64,000 nt of DNA from Seminavis robusta (taxonomy: Eukaryota; Bacillariophyta; Bacillariophyceae; Naviculales; Naviculaceae), in contig CAICTM010000101.1 of the NCBI GenBank assembly GCA_903772945.1, positions 56,908 through 120,907 of the forward strand. The letters run 5' to 3'. Below, piece after piece: positions 42,015-52,882 of the stretch; position 1 is the stretch's first letter; every line of letters begins with the position of its first letter. Under the pieces are notes generated by a model. That model was not told where the DNA came from, searched no databases, and saw only the letters and a list, made by a program, of their open reading frames with translations. The position numbers were made by a program, and so were the translations under genes.

Positions 42015-43601
42015 TCAAGGAGTGGATCCAGCTTCTTGACCGTTGTTAACGTTGCCAGTTGGTTGTTGACTGTCGATGCTACCACTGTTGTTGTCGTTAA
42101 CACCCACACCATGGCTACCGATCTCACCCAAAAGACGCCGCATCTCACTCTCATTATCTTGAAATTGATCGGCGGATGGGTATTGCCATTGTCGCAGTTT
42201 CTTGTTGGTGACACGCCAATCATCTCTAGCCAATCCCATTGAAGCAGTATTGTGGTAATGAAAGAAGCAAGGGACGGTGTCTTCTTTCTTCTGTTGGTGT
42301 TTGTGCATAGCTTTTCCACACAATTCGCAGTACTGGTATGCTGGTTTTCCACAGAAGACGCAGTTGAGCTTCTTCTTGTTGGCCATGGTGTTGCATTTTT
42401 GGTAGTGCTCGAGCAGTGGAGAGATAAATCCACACAACCGATCCGAATGACTGACTTCTGGTGATGTCATTAGATCAAGACTGACACCGGAGGTTGTTGT
42501 GAGCTCATCGTCCGGAGTCCTTCGGTTGCCGCGTGGTGGAGTTCTCGGTCGCGGTCTTTTTGCTTTGTTGGTTATCGTGTTATCTCTCATCTTTTCGTCC
42601 CCAAGGTAGTGGCAATTGCGTGGCGCATATTGAAGCATCTGCCGTGCAAGCTTTTCACGGAAGAGATAAAAGGAAACTGGCTTGTTAACTCGGCAATCGC
42701 TCCGGCCACCATTCAGTTTTCCTTCACAAGCTTCTAGATAGACGTCATAAGCGATAACAACAGCCATTGCTTTAGCATGGACCATCGGCGAATGCCAGTA
42801 TTTCCAACTCCTGCAGCAATAGAAGAATTCGAAAATTTGAGTGAGAGGAGCGTGGAATGGCGAGGTAACAAGCAACCAGCCACAAATAGCATACCGATAC
42901 CCCATGTTGCAATTCTGAATGAGATGGTCCAGTTTATCCACGCCATTGTAGGATTTCAAGTAGAGCTGTCGTGCCTCATTCATTTCAATAAACCAAGTGT
43001 ATTTGTTGCGGCCGCGGCCTCTCTCTTTGACCGTAACGTAGAGATCGAGCGAGTTAATGGCATTAACAGATGCAAAATTGCAGGAGCTTGTCGACTGAAA
43101 CGAGGTGAATTGAAGGAGCGAATCAGCGTGCTTCTTGATGGCGAAGATTGGCTTCTCGTATCTTGCTGCTCGTGGACGTGCGCTTCCGTCCGTCTTCTCT
43201 TTACACCAGTACTTGGAAGGGACTTTCTTCGGCAGTTGGTCCCTCCGGCATGTCATGGTAAGGCCAAAGCCTTCCTCCGCTGCATACTCCATGATGTTAT
43301 CCCCGCTGAAGAAATTATCAAAGGTGAAGTGAGGTTTTTCGGAGAACAGAATGGGCTTCCTTTGTTGCGGCTCCACGTTCTCATCGGCTTCCATGAAAGG
43401 CTTAAGTTGTTCGTAGCACATACGGACTTCACTTGGTGCCTTTTGGGTGAACGGGTAGTCATGTCGTTTGTGCCGGTGAACATAGCATCTTGGTCTGATT
43501 CGGTCAACGTCCACGATGATAACTGTTTGCCCGCCGCGAGATATTCCTGGCTTTCCCAACACTTGACCGACAACTCCAGTTCCGGACTCACCATAATGCA
43601 C
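42015..43601 (-). pseudogene. PiggyBac-type transposase, 5'-truncated
   Basis: An open frame of 528 codons without a proper start (it opens at a GTG; the first ATG is at 43421). It matches the C-terminal half of PiggyBac transposases: YGESGTGVVGQVL, HFTFDNFFSGDNI (second catalytic Asp), TCRRDQLPKKVPSKYW, SYNGVDKLDHLIQNC (third Asp region), and a C-terminal Cys/His cross-brace (CVFCGKPAYQYCELCGKAMHKH) that binds the element ends. The N-terminal half, with the first catalytic Asp, is absent, and unrelated sequence starts near 43615. It could be exapted but is not an autonomous transposase. A GGTGAGT near the break could be a splice donor on an exon boundary, so a spliced form cannot be fully excluded. 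Confidence 0.75.
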
Positions 43602-43614
43602 TACGCTAAAAGCT

Positions 43615-44060
43615 AGTGTAAAGATCTTTTGAGTGTTTTGAGTTTGAGAGAATGAAAGTTATGAGAGAGATTAGAAAGCTATGAAAACTAATCAACGAGA
43701 GAGATCATCATCAAAGGATCGTAGATCTGGCTTCCCGCGGGAGACTATAAAGTGTGATAGAGTAGGTTGTAGTAGTAATCCTACGTCTCTCCACGATCCT
43801 AAAACGGAACGCGTGGAAGGTTTGTCTAGCCGGGATCTAGTAGCGTGGAAGTACTCCACGCTGGCTAAATATCTAGAGCGATGTTTCATCATCAACCTAG
43901 TATGACTAGCGCGGTCATTGAGAACCCTGTCTCGAATGACTATTCACGAGAGACTCAGTCATGAGTCGAACTCAAACCCTATCTAGGATCGAGTCGCGAA
44001 TAAGGCTAAGAGCCGTGTATTGCACTGGCAATTACCGTGTCTTCATCTGATTCCACAGGC
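43615..44060 (-). other. Possible LTR-like or repeat fragment
   Basis: On the minus strand this stretch ends in CTCTCTCATAACTTTC and CTCAAACTCAAAACACTC, typical of the pyrimidine/adenine-rich ends of LTRs, next to the truncated PiggyBac frame. There are no paired LTR, primer site or ORF, so this is only a suggestion for the sequence that replaced the transposase 5' half. Confidence 0.25.
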
Positions 44061-44089
44061 AGGATTTTGGTTTGACACTCCAGCCACCC

Positions 44090-45480
44090 CTGGTGTCTCA
44101 ATGATCCACACTTTGAATCCACCAGTTCCAAATCCATTCAAAGCCCAAGAGCTGATCCACTTTGATGACCAGCACTAGCATCAATGGCAGGGCAGACCCC
44201 TTGGCCAACCCCTAAGGCTTCCTGCGACCTCTGTCCCATCAGTCTGAAATACCTTGCAGAGAAAGACACGCTCCACCACACCAACTTCAGCACTCAGCTC
44301 TGGCTTGGAGCAGACCTTACCCGAAGGCACAGGTTAAGCAATCACTGACAGCCCCAGGACAGGGAGCCCAAGCATTTCTGCCCCAACCATTCTTGGCCCC
44401 GGCACAGAAGGCCCTGGGCAGCACTACAGGCTTGAGCAAATGCTGTGCCCCCTGCTAATCAGACTGGACCTGCTACCAATCAGTTACACTGGCAAGTACA
44501 GAGTCTCAAACTCTAGTTCAATGAAGTGAGCACACAGCACTCCGCTATGGGGTGCACCAGCATCAGGCAAACCCAGAGCAAACCACCTCCACAAATGGAA
44601 CAGTACTGGAAGAGCACCTCGCTCTTGGCTCCAACTATACCGGTCGGTGGGTCAGTCTTCGCACTACGGGTTCTCCAACTCAGGGCCCAAGCACCAGCAA
44701 GTCGCTCGACTGACAGTCAGTCTGAGCACGGACATTCCATTTGACTACACTGTCGCCCATTGTCAACAACCCAACGACTGAAGCCCCAAGCATGCTCGGA
44801 ATTCCCACATTGGCTGATCCCGTCACTGAGATTCCCATGATGGTCAGTCTAATCTATGACAACCCCAGTACAGGGAGCCCAAGCACCTGCCTCTGGTCCA
44901 ACTGTTATCGGCCCCAGTACAGCCAGCCCCAGCAATACATGCTCGAGCACCTTTTCGCCCATCATGGTAGGCCCAAGCAAGGCTGTTTCCCAGTACAGAT
45001 AGTCCCAGCACTGGAACACCCACTAGCCCCAGCACGGGCAGTCCATCCACCACTGGCCATGTCCAACTACCGACTCGAGTACGAGCATGGAAATTCCAAC
45101 AACACAGTCACCCAGTCCCAAGCAACCACACTGTTGCCTAGTACCGAGCGACAGCCCAACAACTGAAGCCCCAAGCATGCAATGGAGTTTCACAACGGCT
45201 GACAAGCACTGTGATCCCCAGATCAGATCTGTTGCAACGAGCAAACCACAACCGATCGCAGCTCGATAAAGCTGTTTCAACCAGCCCATGGCCCTGGGCA
45301 CCAAACCGTGGTCACCACTGGCATCCGCCCCCAGTAACCAGAAGCAACTTCTACTCCAGTGTGGTTGAGTCAGTCCTGTCTGTTCTTCACCGCTCCCACT
45401 CGAGTACTGCCATTTTGGTAGCACTTCACCACTCCAGAGCAGCCCTCACAACTGTATGAGTCTACTCTGTCTACCCGGCC
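44090..45480 (+). pseudogene. Decayed Pro/Ser/Thr-repeat coding region
   Basis: Pieces in different plus frames encode repeats such as NPSTGSPST, GPSTASPSN and, at about 44990-45055, a continuous run PSTDSPSTGTPTSPSTGSPS, plus PTTEAPSM twice (about 44770 and 45155). Frameshifts and stops interrupt them. This is what remains of a mucin-like or cell-wall (frustulin-associated type) P/S/T-rich protein gene or of a tandem coding array. No intact domain was found. Confidence 0.6.
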
Positions 45481-45555
45481 TGAGAGATGCACGTGGAACC
45501 TTCCATGGCACGGATCGTTCCAATCCATCTCTCACTCCGAGCATGGAGCACCATG

Positions 45556-45814
45556 GAGTTCACAGCTGTATGAGTGTGGCCAATGCCACTCACACAGCTT
45601 GGGTTAGGCACAAAGCAATAGTAGCATTAACAGCTCTATAGCCTTAAGCCCAAACCACTTAGTACTCCTAGCTTGTAGCTCCGGCCATAGTGTAGACAGG
45701 GGTAGACAATAGCCCTGTAGGTGTCCCAGAATGTCATTGCATGCATGCAAAGCTTGCCTACCTAGCTTTATGAGTCTGGCTATAATCTGTCGTGCGTTGC
45801 CGCCAGCATTATAG
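45556..45814. repeat. 259-bp direct repeat, copy 1
   Basis: Nearly identical (about one mismatch) to 46034-46292, separated by 219 bp of unique DNA. Starts GAGTTCACAGCTGTATGAG and ends CCGCCAGCATTATAG. A short hairpin (GAGTG...CACTC) lies near its start. Confidence 0.9.
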
Positions 45815-46033
45815 TCCGAGAGCATAAAGTAGGAGCAAGTGTGCGTCTAGAGGAATGTACCGCGGATCGGACTCGCACCTCTGCAGTCCTCTCGCTCCTC
45901 CTCATTCTTCATTCCTCTTCCAACAGACCAGAGCAATGATAATGGCCACCTACAGATGGTTACTAGAGCTACACAAGTGCATTGCTCATGTTTTCGCTTT
46001 CCCTGACCCATCCCACCCTTTTGTTTTTGTAAA

Positions 46034-46292
46034 GAGTTCACAGCTGTATGAGTGTAGCCAATGCCACTCACACAGCTTGGGTTAGGCACAAAGCAATAGT
46101 AGCATTAACAGCTCTATAGCCTTAAGCCCAAACCACTTAGTACTCCTAGCTTGTAGCTCCGGCCATAGTGTAGACAGGGGTAGACAATAGCCCTGTAGGT
46201 GTCCCAGAATGTCATTGCATGCATGCAAAGCTTGCCTACCTAGCTTTATGAGTCTGGCTATAATCTGTCGTGCGTTGCCGCCAGCATTATAG
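46034..46292. repeat. 259-bp direct repeat, copy 2
   Basis: Second copy. Its right end contains the last 11 codons and stop of the LRR gene at 46258-47490, so copy 1 carries a duplicate of that gene end. The near identity indicates a recent event. There is no evident target duplication outside the pair. Confidence 0.9.
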
Positions 46293-47490
46293 CTTGACAC
46301 AAGGAAGGATTGAGAGATAGAAAGTAGTACAGACAATCCAGGTCATTTTCACACATGGCCAGCTTCTGGATCCATTCCTCTCTGCTCATTGTCGCGCCCT
46401 GCTTCAACACCATGCCCCTGCCCAAACGATTCAGCTTCAACAAATGCTCTGCTTTGGGGTTGTGGAACGTAGTGAATGAAGCTTTTCGTCGCACAAAGTC
46501 CTCAATGCACACTCTTTCCAAAGTTGTATTGGATTTCAGCAGGAACAACAATGGATCCCACAAGTGCTCACTGAATGATGATCTGTCTTCCATCTTGGAA
46601 ACTTTGAGAACCCTCAGGTTGGAATTGGAACGTAGAGCCTGGAAAAATTGACGAATGGCTTCCTCTTGTTTGTTCATCAAGCTGCAAGTAAACATGGATA
46701 AATTCAGCTCTTGGAGAGGTGAGTTTGCGGACAACAGGGACGCAACGGCGGCAGTAGCGGCAAAACTTCCAAAGTTCTTGAGCACGAGAGTACGAAGAGG
46801 TTTGCTTGGATCTCGATGACGGAGGTTTTGTACAATGGCCGACACCAAGTGTTCATCTAGACGGAAGCCATCCAGAGAAACAAAGTCAAGACATGGATTC
46901 GACAAGATGCAACCAAGGGCTGATGGGTCCAATTTCACTCTGGGTGTTTTGTGCAACACCAGAGACTTCAATTGAGGCATGTGGGAGAACGCTCTCAACA
47001 GGCGGGTTGAGTGGAAATCTGGGAGGCTGAATGAAGAAAGAGCTTTGTGGCCTTCGAGGCACCGAGCAAGCTCTTCAAATTCCGCATTGGCCCCAACCAA
47101 ATAACGACGATGAATACCGCAGAAGCTCTGAAGGCCGATGGCATGTCTCAGCACAAAAGATACCAGTGCCACTGGTATTTCTCGGTTGCTCGCGTGGTTC
47201 GTATCATGTTGGCGCCAGTACAGAAACTGGCAAGACGTCAGCTTTGGCAAGGAAAACAAAGCAGTCATGAATTTTGCCACACTCTTGTGTCGGGGTTGAC
47301 GGAACAACCCTGGATGAACACAAGTGCCCTCAATGTGGACTGTTTCAATGCAGGCGCTCTCCTGTAGTGCCTCCTTCCATTTCATGCCATTATAATGTCT
47401 CGGTGGATGAAAGAACACCACCAACGTGTCCTTCGTTCTGCGTTGCAGCCGGATCCCAGGCACAGCGATGCCGTCCATCATGTCATCCAT
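46258..47490 (-). CDS. Leucine-rich-repeat protein
   Basis: 410 aa from the first ATG at 47490 (the frame opens ten codons earlier at a TTG). The middle and C-terminal parts hold irregular LRR units of the ribonuclease-inhibitor style: LARCLEGHKALSSFSLPDF, MPQLKSLVLHK, NPCLDFVSLDGFRLDEHL, PLRTLVLKNF, NSPLQELNLSMF, NSNLRVLKVSKM and NTTLERVCIEDF. The N-terminal 100 residues are unlike LRR and unrecognised. No signal or membrane segment. The last 11 residues (AIMLAATHDRL) are encoded inside a 259-bp direct repeat, so the native C-terminus may have been replaced. Probably protein-protein binding; large diatom LRR families exist. Confidence 0.7.
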   Translation of the reverse strand: MDDMMDGIAVPGIRLQRRTKDTLVVFFHPPRHYNGMKWKEALQESACIETVHIEGTCVHPGLFRQPRHKSVAKFMTALFSLPKLTSCQFLYWRQHDTNHASNREIPVALVSFVLRHAIGLQSFCGIHRRYLVGANAEFEELARCLEGHKALSSFSLPDFHSTRLLRAFSHMPQLKSLVLHKTPRVKLDPSALGCILSNPCLDFVSLDGFRLDEHLVSAIVQNLRHRDPSKPLRTLVLKNFGSFAATAAVASLLSANSPLQELNLSMFTCSLMNKQEEAIRQFFQALRSNSNLRVLKVSKMEDRSSFSEHLWDPLLFLLKSNTTLERVCIEDFVRRKASFTTFHNPKAEHLLKLNRLGRGMVLKQGATMSREEWIQKLAMCENDLDCLYYFLSLNPSLCQAIMLAATHDRL

Positions 47491-47901
47491 GGTACAGCCG
47501 TAGACAAGGCCTCGGATCAAACTACTACGGTAGTAAATGATTGGTTGGTTGCATGGTTGGACTCGTTATCAGGCCGACGATCTGGATGCTGGATGCATGG
47601 TGGAATCAGGGGTGACAATCTTCGCCTAATTTTCGCAGCGGCAACTACAGTGTATTTACCTACCGGTACTCTCTAACGGCCACGACAGAAGCACTACATG
47701 TAAATTCAACGATGCCACGCAAAATCCGGTGGAAGGGGGAAGTACCTGGTAGCGGTACGTTTTACAAATCGTGTACCTGGTACCTGGAACCGTTACGGTA
47801 CGTTGGCTTTCACGCCAGGTGACCAGGTCTCAACCCTGTTCATGCTTCATGTCATCACTTTTCATCTGGCACATTTCTTTCTCAACGAAAGCGAATGCAC
47901 A

Positions 47902-48915
47902 ATGAGAACAAAACAACAACAATACGGATACTCAAGATGGTGCCTTCGGCACGCATCCTGGAAGTTCAGAGACTGGAAAGTGTGGCTAATACTGGTTCCA
48001 TTCCTATTGTGCTATCGTCTATATCTGGCAGTATTAACGTCCAAGGCCGAGATAGCAATACCCGCCGCGCCGTTGATGGTAGTGGCTCCTGCCTTTTACG
48101 ACGACACGAACCCAAATAATCAAGACGTTCGCTATGCTTTGGGCCTGGAATCTTGTCGGCAGGCTGCCAAGCACGGTGTTCGTCTGCTGATCATTGACGC
48201 CTCTCCCGACCACGACACTGTCAGCCAGTCTCTTACCAAAGCAGGCACAGACCGCCACGGCAAGAGCTGGGTCCACGTGATGAAACAAACCTCCAGGGGT
48301 AAAAAGGGAGCAGCACTCAAGGAAGCCATTGCCATGGCACGTCAACAACTAAAAAGGCAATTCCCCCGGGCTTTGGAACAAGACACGTATATTGCCATTC
48401 AAGAGCCCGAAAAGTTTGACGTGTTTCGGTTCTGGAACGAAATGACCTCCCACATGACAACAATTTCCACGGATATTCTGGTCCCCCATCGAAAGGATGA
48501 ATCGTTCCATTCTACCTATCCCATTGAGCAGTACCATTCTGAGCAATTTGCCAATCTATATTTGGATACCCTTGGACAAAAAGTGGGATTTCCATCCATT
48601 GACTGGACGTTTGGACCCATTGCGTTTCGAACCTCCTTGGCTCCGCATTGGTTAAGCTATGATGAGGGGGATACCTGGGATGTGCAAATTGTACCCATGA
48701 TTCGGGCATGGAAAGAATTAGAGAAGAAAAAGACGGGTAGTGTGGGATCCTACACGATAGATTATCACCATCCTGCCAAACAAAAGCAACAAGAAGAGGG
48801 GGTTTCCAAATGGGGTGAAAAACGGCTCTTTCAGCTGGGTGTGTTGTTTGAGAAAGTGGGAGGAGAACTCAAGAAACAAGGGAAAGTACCTGTTCTTTAT
48901 AGAATGACAGACTAG
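47902..48915 (+). CDS. Type II membrane protein, glycosyltransferase-like
   Basis: 337 aa from the ATG at 47902 (an earlier in-frame ATG at 47842 is possible). A membrane segment, VWLILVPFLLCYRLYLAVL, near the N-terminus indicates a Golgi or ER signal anchor. The luminal part begins PLMVVAPAFYDDTN, then RLLIIDASPDHDTVSQSL, WVHVMKQTSRGKKGAALKEAIAMA and YIAIQEPEKFDVFRFW. This order resembles the nucleotide-sugar-binding half of GT2-like enzymes, where a Lys-Gly-rich loop precedes the metal site, but I see no clean DxD motif. Single exon. The enzyme class is an inference; a non-catalytic or other Rossmann-like function is possible. Confidence 0.5.
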   Translation: MRTKQQQYGYSRWCLRHASWKFRDWKVWLILVPFLLCYRLYLAVLTSKAEIAIPAAPLMVVAPAFYDDTNPNNQDVRYALGLESCRQAAKHGVRLLIIDASPDHDTVSQSLTKAGTDRHGKSWVHVMKQTSRGKKGAALKEAIAMARQQLKRQFPRALEQDTYIAIQEPEKFDVFRFWNEMTSHMTTISTDILVPHRKDESFHSTYPIEQYHSEQFANLYLDTLGQKVGFPSIDWTFGPIAFRTSLAPHWLSYDEGDTWDVQIVPMIRAWKELEKKKTGSVGSYTIDYHHPAKQKQQEEGVSKWGEKRLFQLGVLFEKVGGELKKQGKVPVLYRMTD

Positions 48916-50122
48916 AGATACTTGATCAAACCCAGTCGACTGGCTCTAGATGAATCCTTACAGCTACTTGCAGCAGATCGACTGTCAAAGATTGTGCACA
49001 AACCAGTTAGTTGTACTGTGCGACAAGACAAAGCGACAAAGCGCTCTCCGATGACCTCTGGATTGAACATCTGGTACTACTCCAAAAGCAACAAAGCACT
49101 CTCTGATGATCTCTTGATTCATTTCCAAGGGTTGATTTGGCATTCCAGGTTGATTTGATTCAATTCAATTCACTTTCCCAAACATTCAGCCAGAGAGCAT
49201 ATTCCTGATGTGAGAGACATGCTGAGTCTGTCAATTTATGAGGCCCATTGACTCGGCTGTCACTCGGGCTCTTCAGACACGATGTCCTGGAAAAACACCA
49301 AACAGCACCAGTACCATAATCTCCAGTGGGGAAATCAAACCGGTAATCCTCTACCGGCTCTTACCGTGGGAAAAAGTGACATGAAGCTCCAATAGCCGCT
49401 CATCAAGTAGCAATGTGGCTACTTTAGACTCTTGCCGTCGGCAGCAGTGGTCGCTGTACAAGAATATCAGGTTGGTACTCAGGGTGTGGTTAAAACTAGC
49501 CAGAAGAAAACAGCCCAATGCATTTATTTGTTTGGTCCTTAGCTGCACTATCGATCCCTCCGGTTTGCATGGCCATTCACTTTCTCTGCCTCCAGCAATG
49601 TCTTTGACTTCAACTCCGCCATTACTCGTGCGATCGATTACTTCAAGAGTGCAGCGGGAAGTCTGGAGCAGCACGTCGTTTGCGCAGCATTCCCTGCTTT
49701 GACATTCAGTCTGCTCCCAACCTGCAGATCCGTCCCAGGAGGTCCTTCGGGACGCCAAGATTCAGGTTGGTCATGACTCGCTGCTAGCTAGCTAGCTTTC
49801 TCCCACAGTCCATCTTCATTCGTTTTGAAGCACTGGATACTGTACCGATATCGGCATGGCATCCGGAATATTTCATCCGTAGTACTATGCATAGTACCAC
49901 GCTCTAAGCAGAAGGATCGTATCCAAGCAGAAGAATCATTTCAGGCTTTCGTGCACACCTGAATATTTCGGTACCGTATGCTACAACTTGTCGACAACCG
50001 ACGAATCCAATCCATGCCAGGGGATCGAATAACCAAAGCAAAAGCTTCACAGTCTGAATGCGGCTCTGGGAAGCTCATAATATACCGCGCCGTCCGGGAT
50101 CTGAACGAGTAGATCGCACAAA
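48916..50122. other. Intergenic, no gene seen
   Basis: About 1.2 kb without supported features; a GCTAGCTAGCTAGC palindrome lies at 49784-49797. A small near-duplicate stretch (GATGACCTCTGG / GATGATCTCTTG, about 49050 and 49105) is the only internal repetition. Confidence 0.4.
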
Positions 50123-51490
50123 ATGTCTGCTCGTTGCATCCCCACAGTTGCATTGCTTGGAAAACTCGGCCACGGAAAGACCAGAATCGTGAACAACGTT
50201 TGTGGTACGCACCATGTTTCAAAAGGAGGTAGCTAAAGTGCAACTCGCGTCGTTGAGTTGGGTTACTCGAAGCAACATGGCATCGCCTTCCTCGGGACGC
50301 CTGGTCTTGGACCAACTGAAGACGTGGCTCGACACATTGCGGCGCAGAAGCTTGCTTTGGAGTTCACCCCTCTCTTCGGTGTCTACATAGTTGTGAGGTG
50401 TGGCCGCGATGGAGACATGATCGATGATGAGGTGAACGACATCATTGATATGGTTGGCGAGGAGGCGATACGGATCATTGTCACTCACGCCGACGTGGAA
50501 GCAGACAAGGCGGGGTTCAGTGTGGAGGACGTCAAGAGTTCTGTATCGCGCCTTGCTGATGTGCCTCGCGAACGTATTATGGTTATTGGCCTGGACACAA
50601 GTGGAGCAGAGATTGAGGAGTTTGTTCGCTCAACTCTTCTTTCCAAGCCGGTAGAAATCAAGCTTGACATCACAGAAGTGGTTCGTTTGGCATCTGGTTC
50701 CAAACAATCACGACGCATCACGAAATCAATCCGAGACATATATGCTAGGATTGCCGCTGCTACTGTCTATTGCAACGAGATTACTCAGTCTGGCACGAAC
50801 AAGAACCACGAGAATGACATCGAGATCATGGACTTGCAGCGGGCTACTACCGAAATGGTGACAAAGGACAGAGAACGAGTTTTCAAGGATGCGGCCAGCC
50901 TCTCGATCGACGAACAAACCGTGTGCTACGCCAAGGCAGGAGCGTGGTTGTCCCTCAAGCTAAAGAACTTCGTCGAAGCATCCAATACATTCCTCTCCTG
51001 GAATGTCACCGATGTTTCAGATCCACGCAACCACTATCGTGCGTGCAACCATTGCGGCGCCGTCTTTGTGAAAGTGGAAGGTTGCGATGGTGCTACCACC
51101 TGTGGAGCAATTCCCTCGACCAAATCGGAGGATGATAAATCGAAATCGGGAATCTCTTTTGCCACGCTGTACTCGTGGATCGAAGATGGTAAAAGGTGGA
51201 TCGTCAGAGGTTCGAGGAAGGAACGGAAAAGGTTTCTACAATGCTTCGATTACACGAACAGTAACAACAATGCCACTAAGCCAAGCACGGCAACGCTCGA
51301 ATCGGGCTGCGGACAATCAGTTGCCTGGTCTTCGATGCACCCTATTTCACCGGAACTTGTTGCTGCGTTAGGTAAGGTTGAGCAAGTCCGTCCTGGTAAG
51401 CTCCAAGAACATTCAAGCCAAAAGTTCGAAATCGAAATTCAATCCCAAGAAGAAATCCACAGGCAAAAGCTCCAACGTGAGCTCAAGTGA
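50123..51490 (+). pseudogene. P-loop GTPase with Cys-rich tail, interrupted by one in-frame stop
   Basis: From the ATG at 50123 the frame reads TVALLGKLGHGKTRIVNNVCG, a canonical P-loop (GKLGHGKT), then meets TAA at 50234 (codon 38) and continues in the same frame through SATR (switch I), GIAFLGTPGLGP (DxPG-like switch II) and RIIVTHADVE (the NKxD equivalent). A helical region and a Cys cluster CNHCGAVFVKVEGCDGATTCG follow, reminiscent of an IBR-type zinc site, and the tail is Gln/Lys-rich. Without the stop it would be about 455 aa. No splice solution removes the stop while keeping frame. It is a single nonsense mutation, a sequencing error, or a readthrough site. The family resembles AIG1/septin-like protist GTPases. 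Confidence 0.7.
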
Positions 51491-52054
51491 AATATGAAGC
51501 CCACCAATGAAGCGCAAGAGCCAAGTTGTTTCCCGTTGTTCCCCAGACACCCTTTGTTGACTGTTTTCGAACTTCCTTTTGAACGTAGCGACCTTTAATA
51601 CTCGATGTGTTATACAAAGATTGTCCGTGTCTATTCTGTATAGCTCTCAACTAGGATACATGCCAGGTGTAGTAGATGCCACCCCAGGATCAATTGGGTC
51701 AGTATCATCAAGCCACAACATACCGTAGTACGCCAAAGGGGAGAACTGGTCAAGCGGAGGAGCGAAAACCCCAGTTGCATAAAGGCGTGTGTATTCCCAT
51801 CTGCACTGACCAGCATAGAGCGTGATCCCGGTAACGTTTCTGGAAGCTCCACCATGCCTCAAGACCAGCGGCGCGAACAGAATCTAGCAAGAATCGGGAC
51901 CGTTCCGTTGATTGTCATTTGCCTCACCAGCTGCAGAGCTGTGGTGATCTTGGGGGTTGTCATTGTACAAACTGAACTCTTCGCTCTCCATCATCGTCGA
52001 GGCACGAGGACACCTATCAAATAAATGCAAGACAAGCCGAATCGAATTGAATCA
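51491..52054. other. Intergenic, possible small minus-strand reading frame
   Basis: On the minus strand, 51883-51647 encodes a coding-like peptide (CRWEYTRLYATGVFAPPLDQ) preceded by a CTAG that could be a splice acceptor, but the nearest upstream exon candidate is out of phase. It is left as a possibility only. Confidence 0.3.
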
Positions 52055-52882
52055 TTAATCGCGATGCTCGCGACCCGTGGTGCCCAAAGCCAGCAGTGGT
52101 GACGCAATACCCTGAATAAGAGCAATCGCCTTGGCAAGGCATGCCTTTACAAAAGCAAGCCACAAGTTGAATATCCACTTTACAGTTGCGCGAGTTTGCT
52201 CTTTCTCTGTCATTCGAGTTCCCATGACCAATGGTTTGCCTCCATTGTCGCATACATCCAACAGCTGCAAGGAGATTTCTGCCGGAGATTGTTTTGCATT
52301 TGGATACAGAATTTTGCCCTTGTGGAGAATCTGTGAGAAGCAAACAAACAAACAAAATGCAATCGGATTTAGTTCGACACGGGCATGTAACTTTTTTCGG
52401 AATTGTTTTCGGTAGCTTACTCTCATTCCACAGCTTGTATCCAACCTCAGTACATGAGCAATCCGTTCTTGCGCTGTTACAGCTGTAGTCTCTCCCACAA
52501 AATGTAGCATCGTGTGCCACATCCACAGGAACCAAGATTGTGGCAACGCGAGATTATCGGTGGGTGCTCTCAACACTGACAAGTGATATAGATGATTTCG
52601 GTACTTGAACTTGACCAGTCGATTGTCACTGATGGTCTTGTCCGAAGTCTTGTCGACGAGCGAGGAAACCATTCCATCACACACCATTTCAATAGATCCC
52701 TGACATTCCGGACAGCTGCTCTTCTTGCTTTCGTGGAGATAATCAATCAATGGACCCATCTTGAAGCTGTGTCCACAATCGCTGGAACCTTCATTCTGGT
52801 ACACTACCACCGTTTCCAGGAGAGGATCTTCCTTGCCAGCGGCGAGTCCTTGGCCAGTTGATGCCGGTATTGTGGACAGCAT
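52055..52882 (-). CDS. RING/U-box-like and ubiquitin-like membrane protein (two exons)
   Basis: 245 aa after splicing. Exons are 52882-52421 and 52330-52055. The 90-bp intron (GTAAGC...CACAG) is a multiple of three and has no stop, so retention would add 30 residues. A zinc/U-box-like block, DCGHSFKMGPLIDYL ... SCPECQGSIEMV (about residues 35-65), is followed by a region that joins as LDTSCGMRILHKGKILYP, a ubiquitin-like signature with the following AKQSPAEISLQLLD. The C-terminus is a hydrophobic tail (IFNLWLAFVKACLAKAIALI), perhaps a tail anchor. This suggests an ER or membrane-bound component of ubiquitin handling. The Cys/His set is too small for a full RING, so the N-terminal call is tentative. 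Confidence 0.6.
   Translation of the reverse strand: MLSTIPASTGQGLAAGKEDPLLETVVVYQNEGSSDCGHSFKMGPLIDYLHESKKSSCPECQGSIEMVCDGMVSSLVDKTSDKTISDNRLVKFKYRNHLYHLSVLRAPTDNLALPQSWFLWMWHTMLHFVGETTAVTAQERIAHVLRLDTSCGMRVSYRKQFRKKLHARVELNPIAFCLFVCFSQILHKGKILYPNAKQSPAEISLQLLDVCDNGGKPLVMGTRMTEKEQTRATVKWIFNLWLAFVKACLAKAIALIQGIASPLLALGTTGREHRD

Noticed and set aside
42777-43616. A 279-codon plus-strand open frame
   Set aside because: It is the antisense of the PiggyBac frame and has no domain of its own.
45556-46292. A conventional LTR retrotransposon
   Set aside because: The repeats do not begin with TG or end with CA, no target duplication flanks the pair, and the 219-bp interior has no primer site or ORF.
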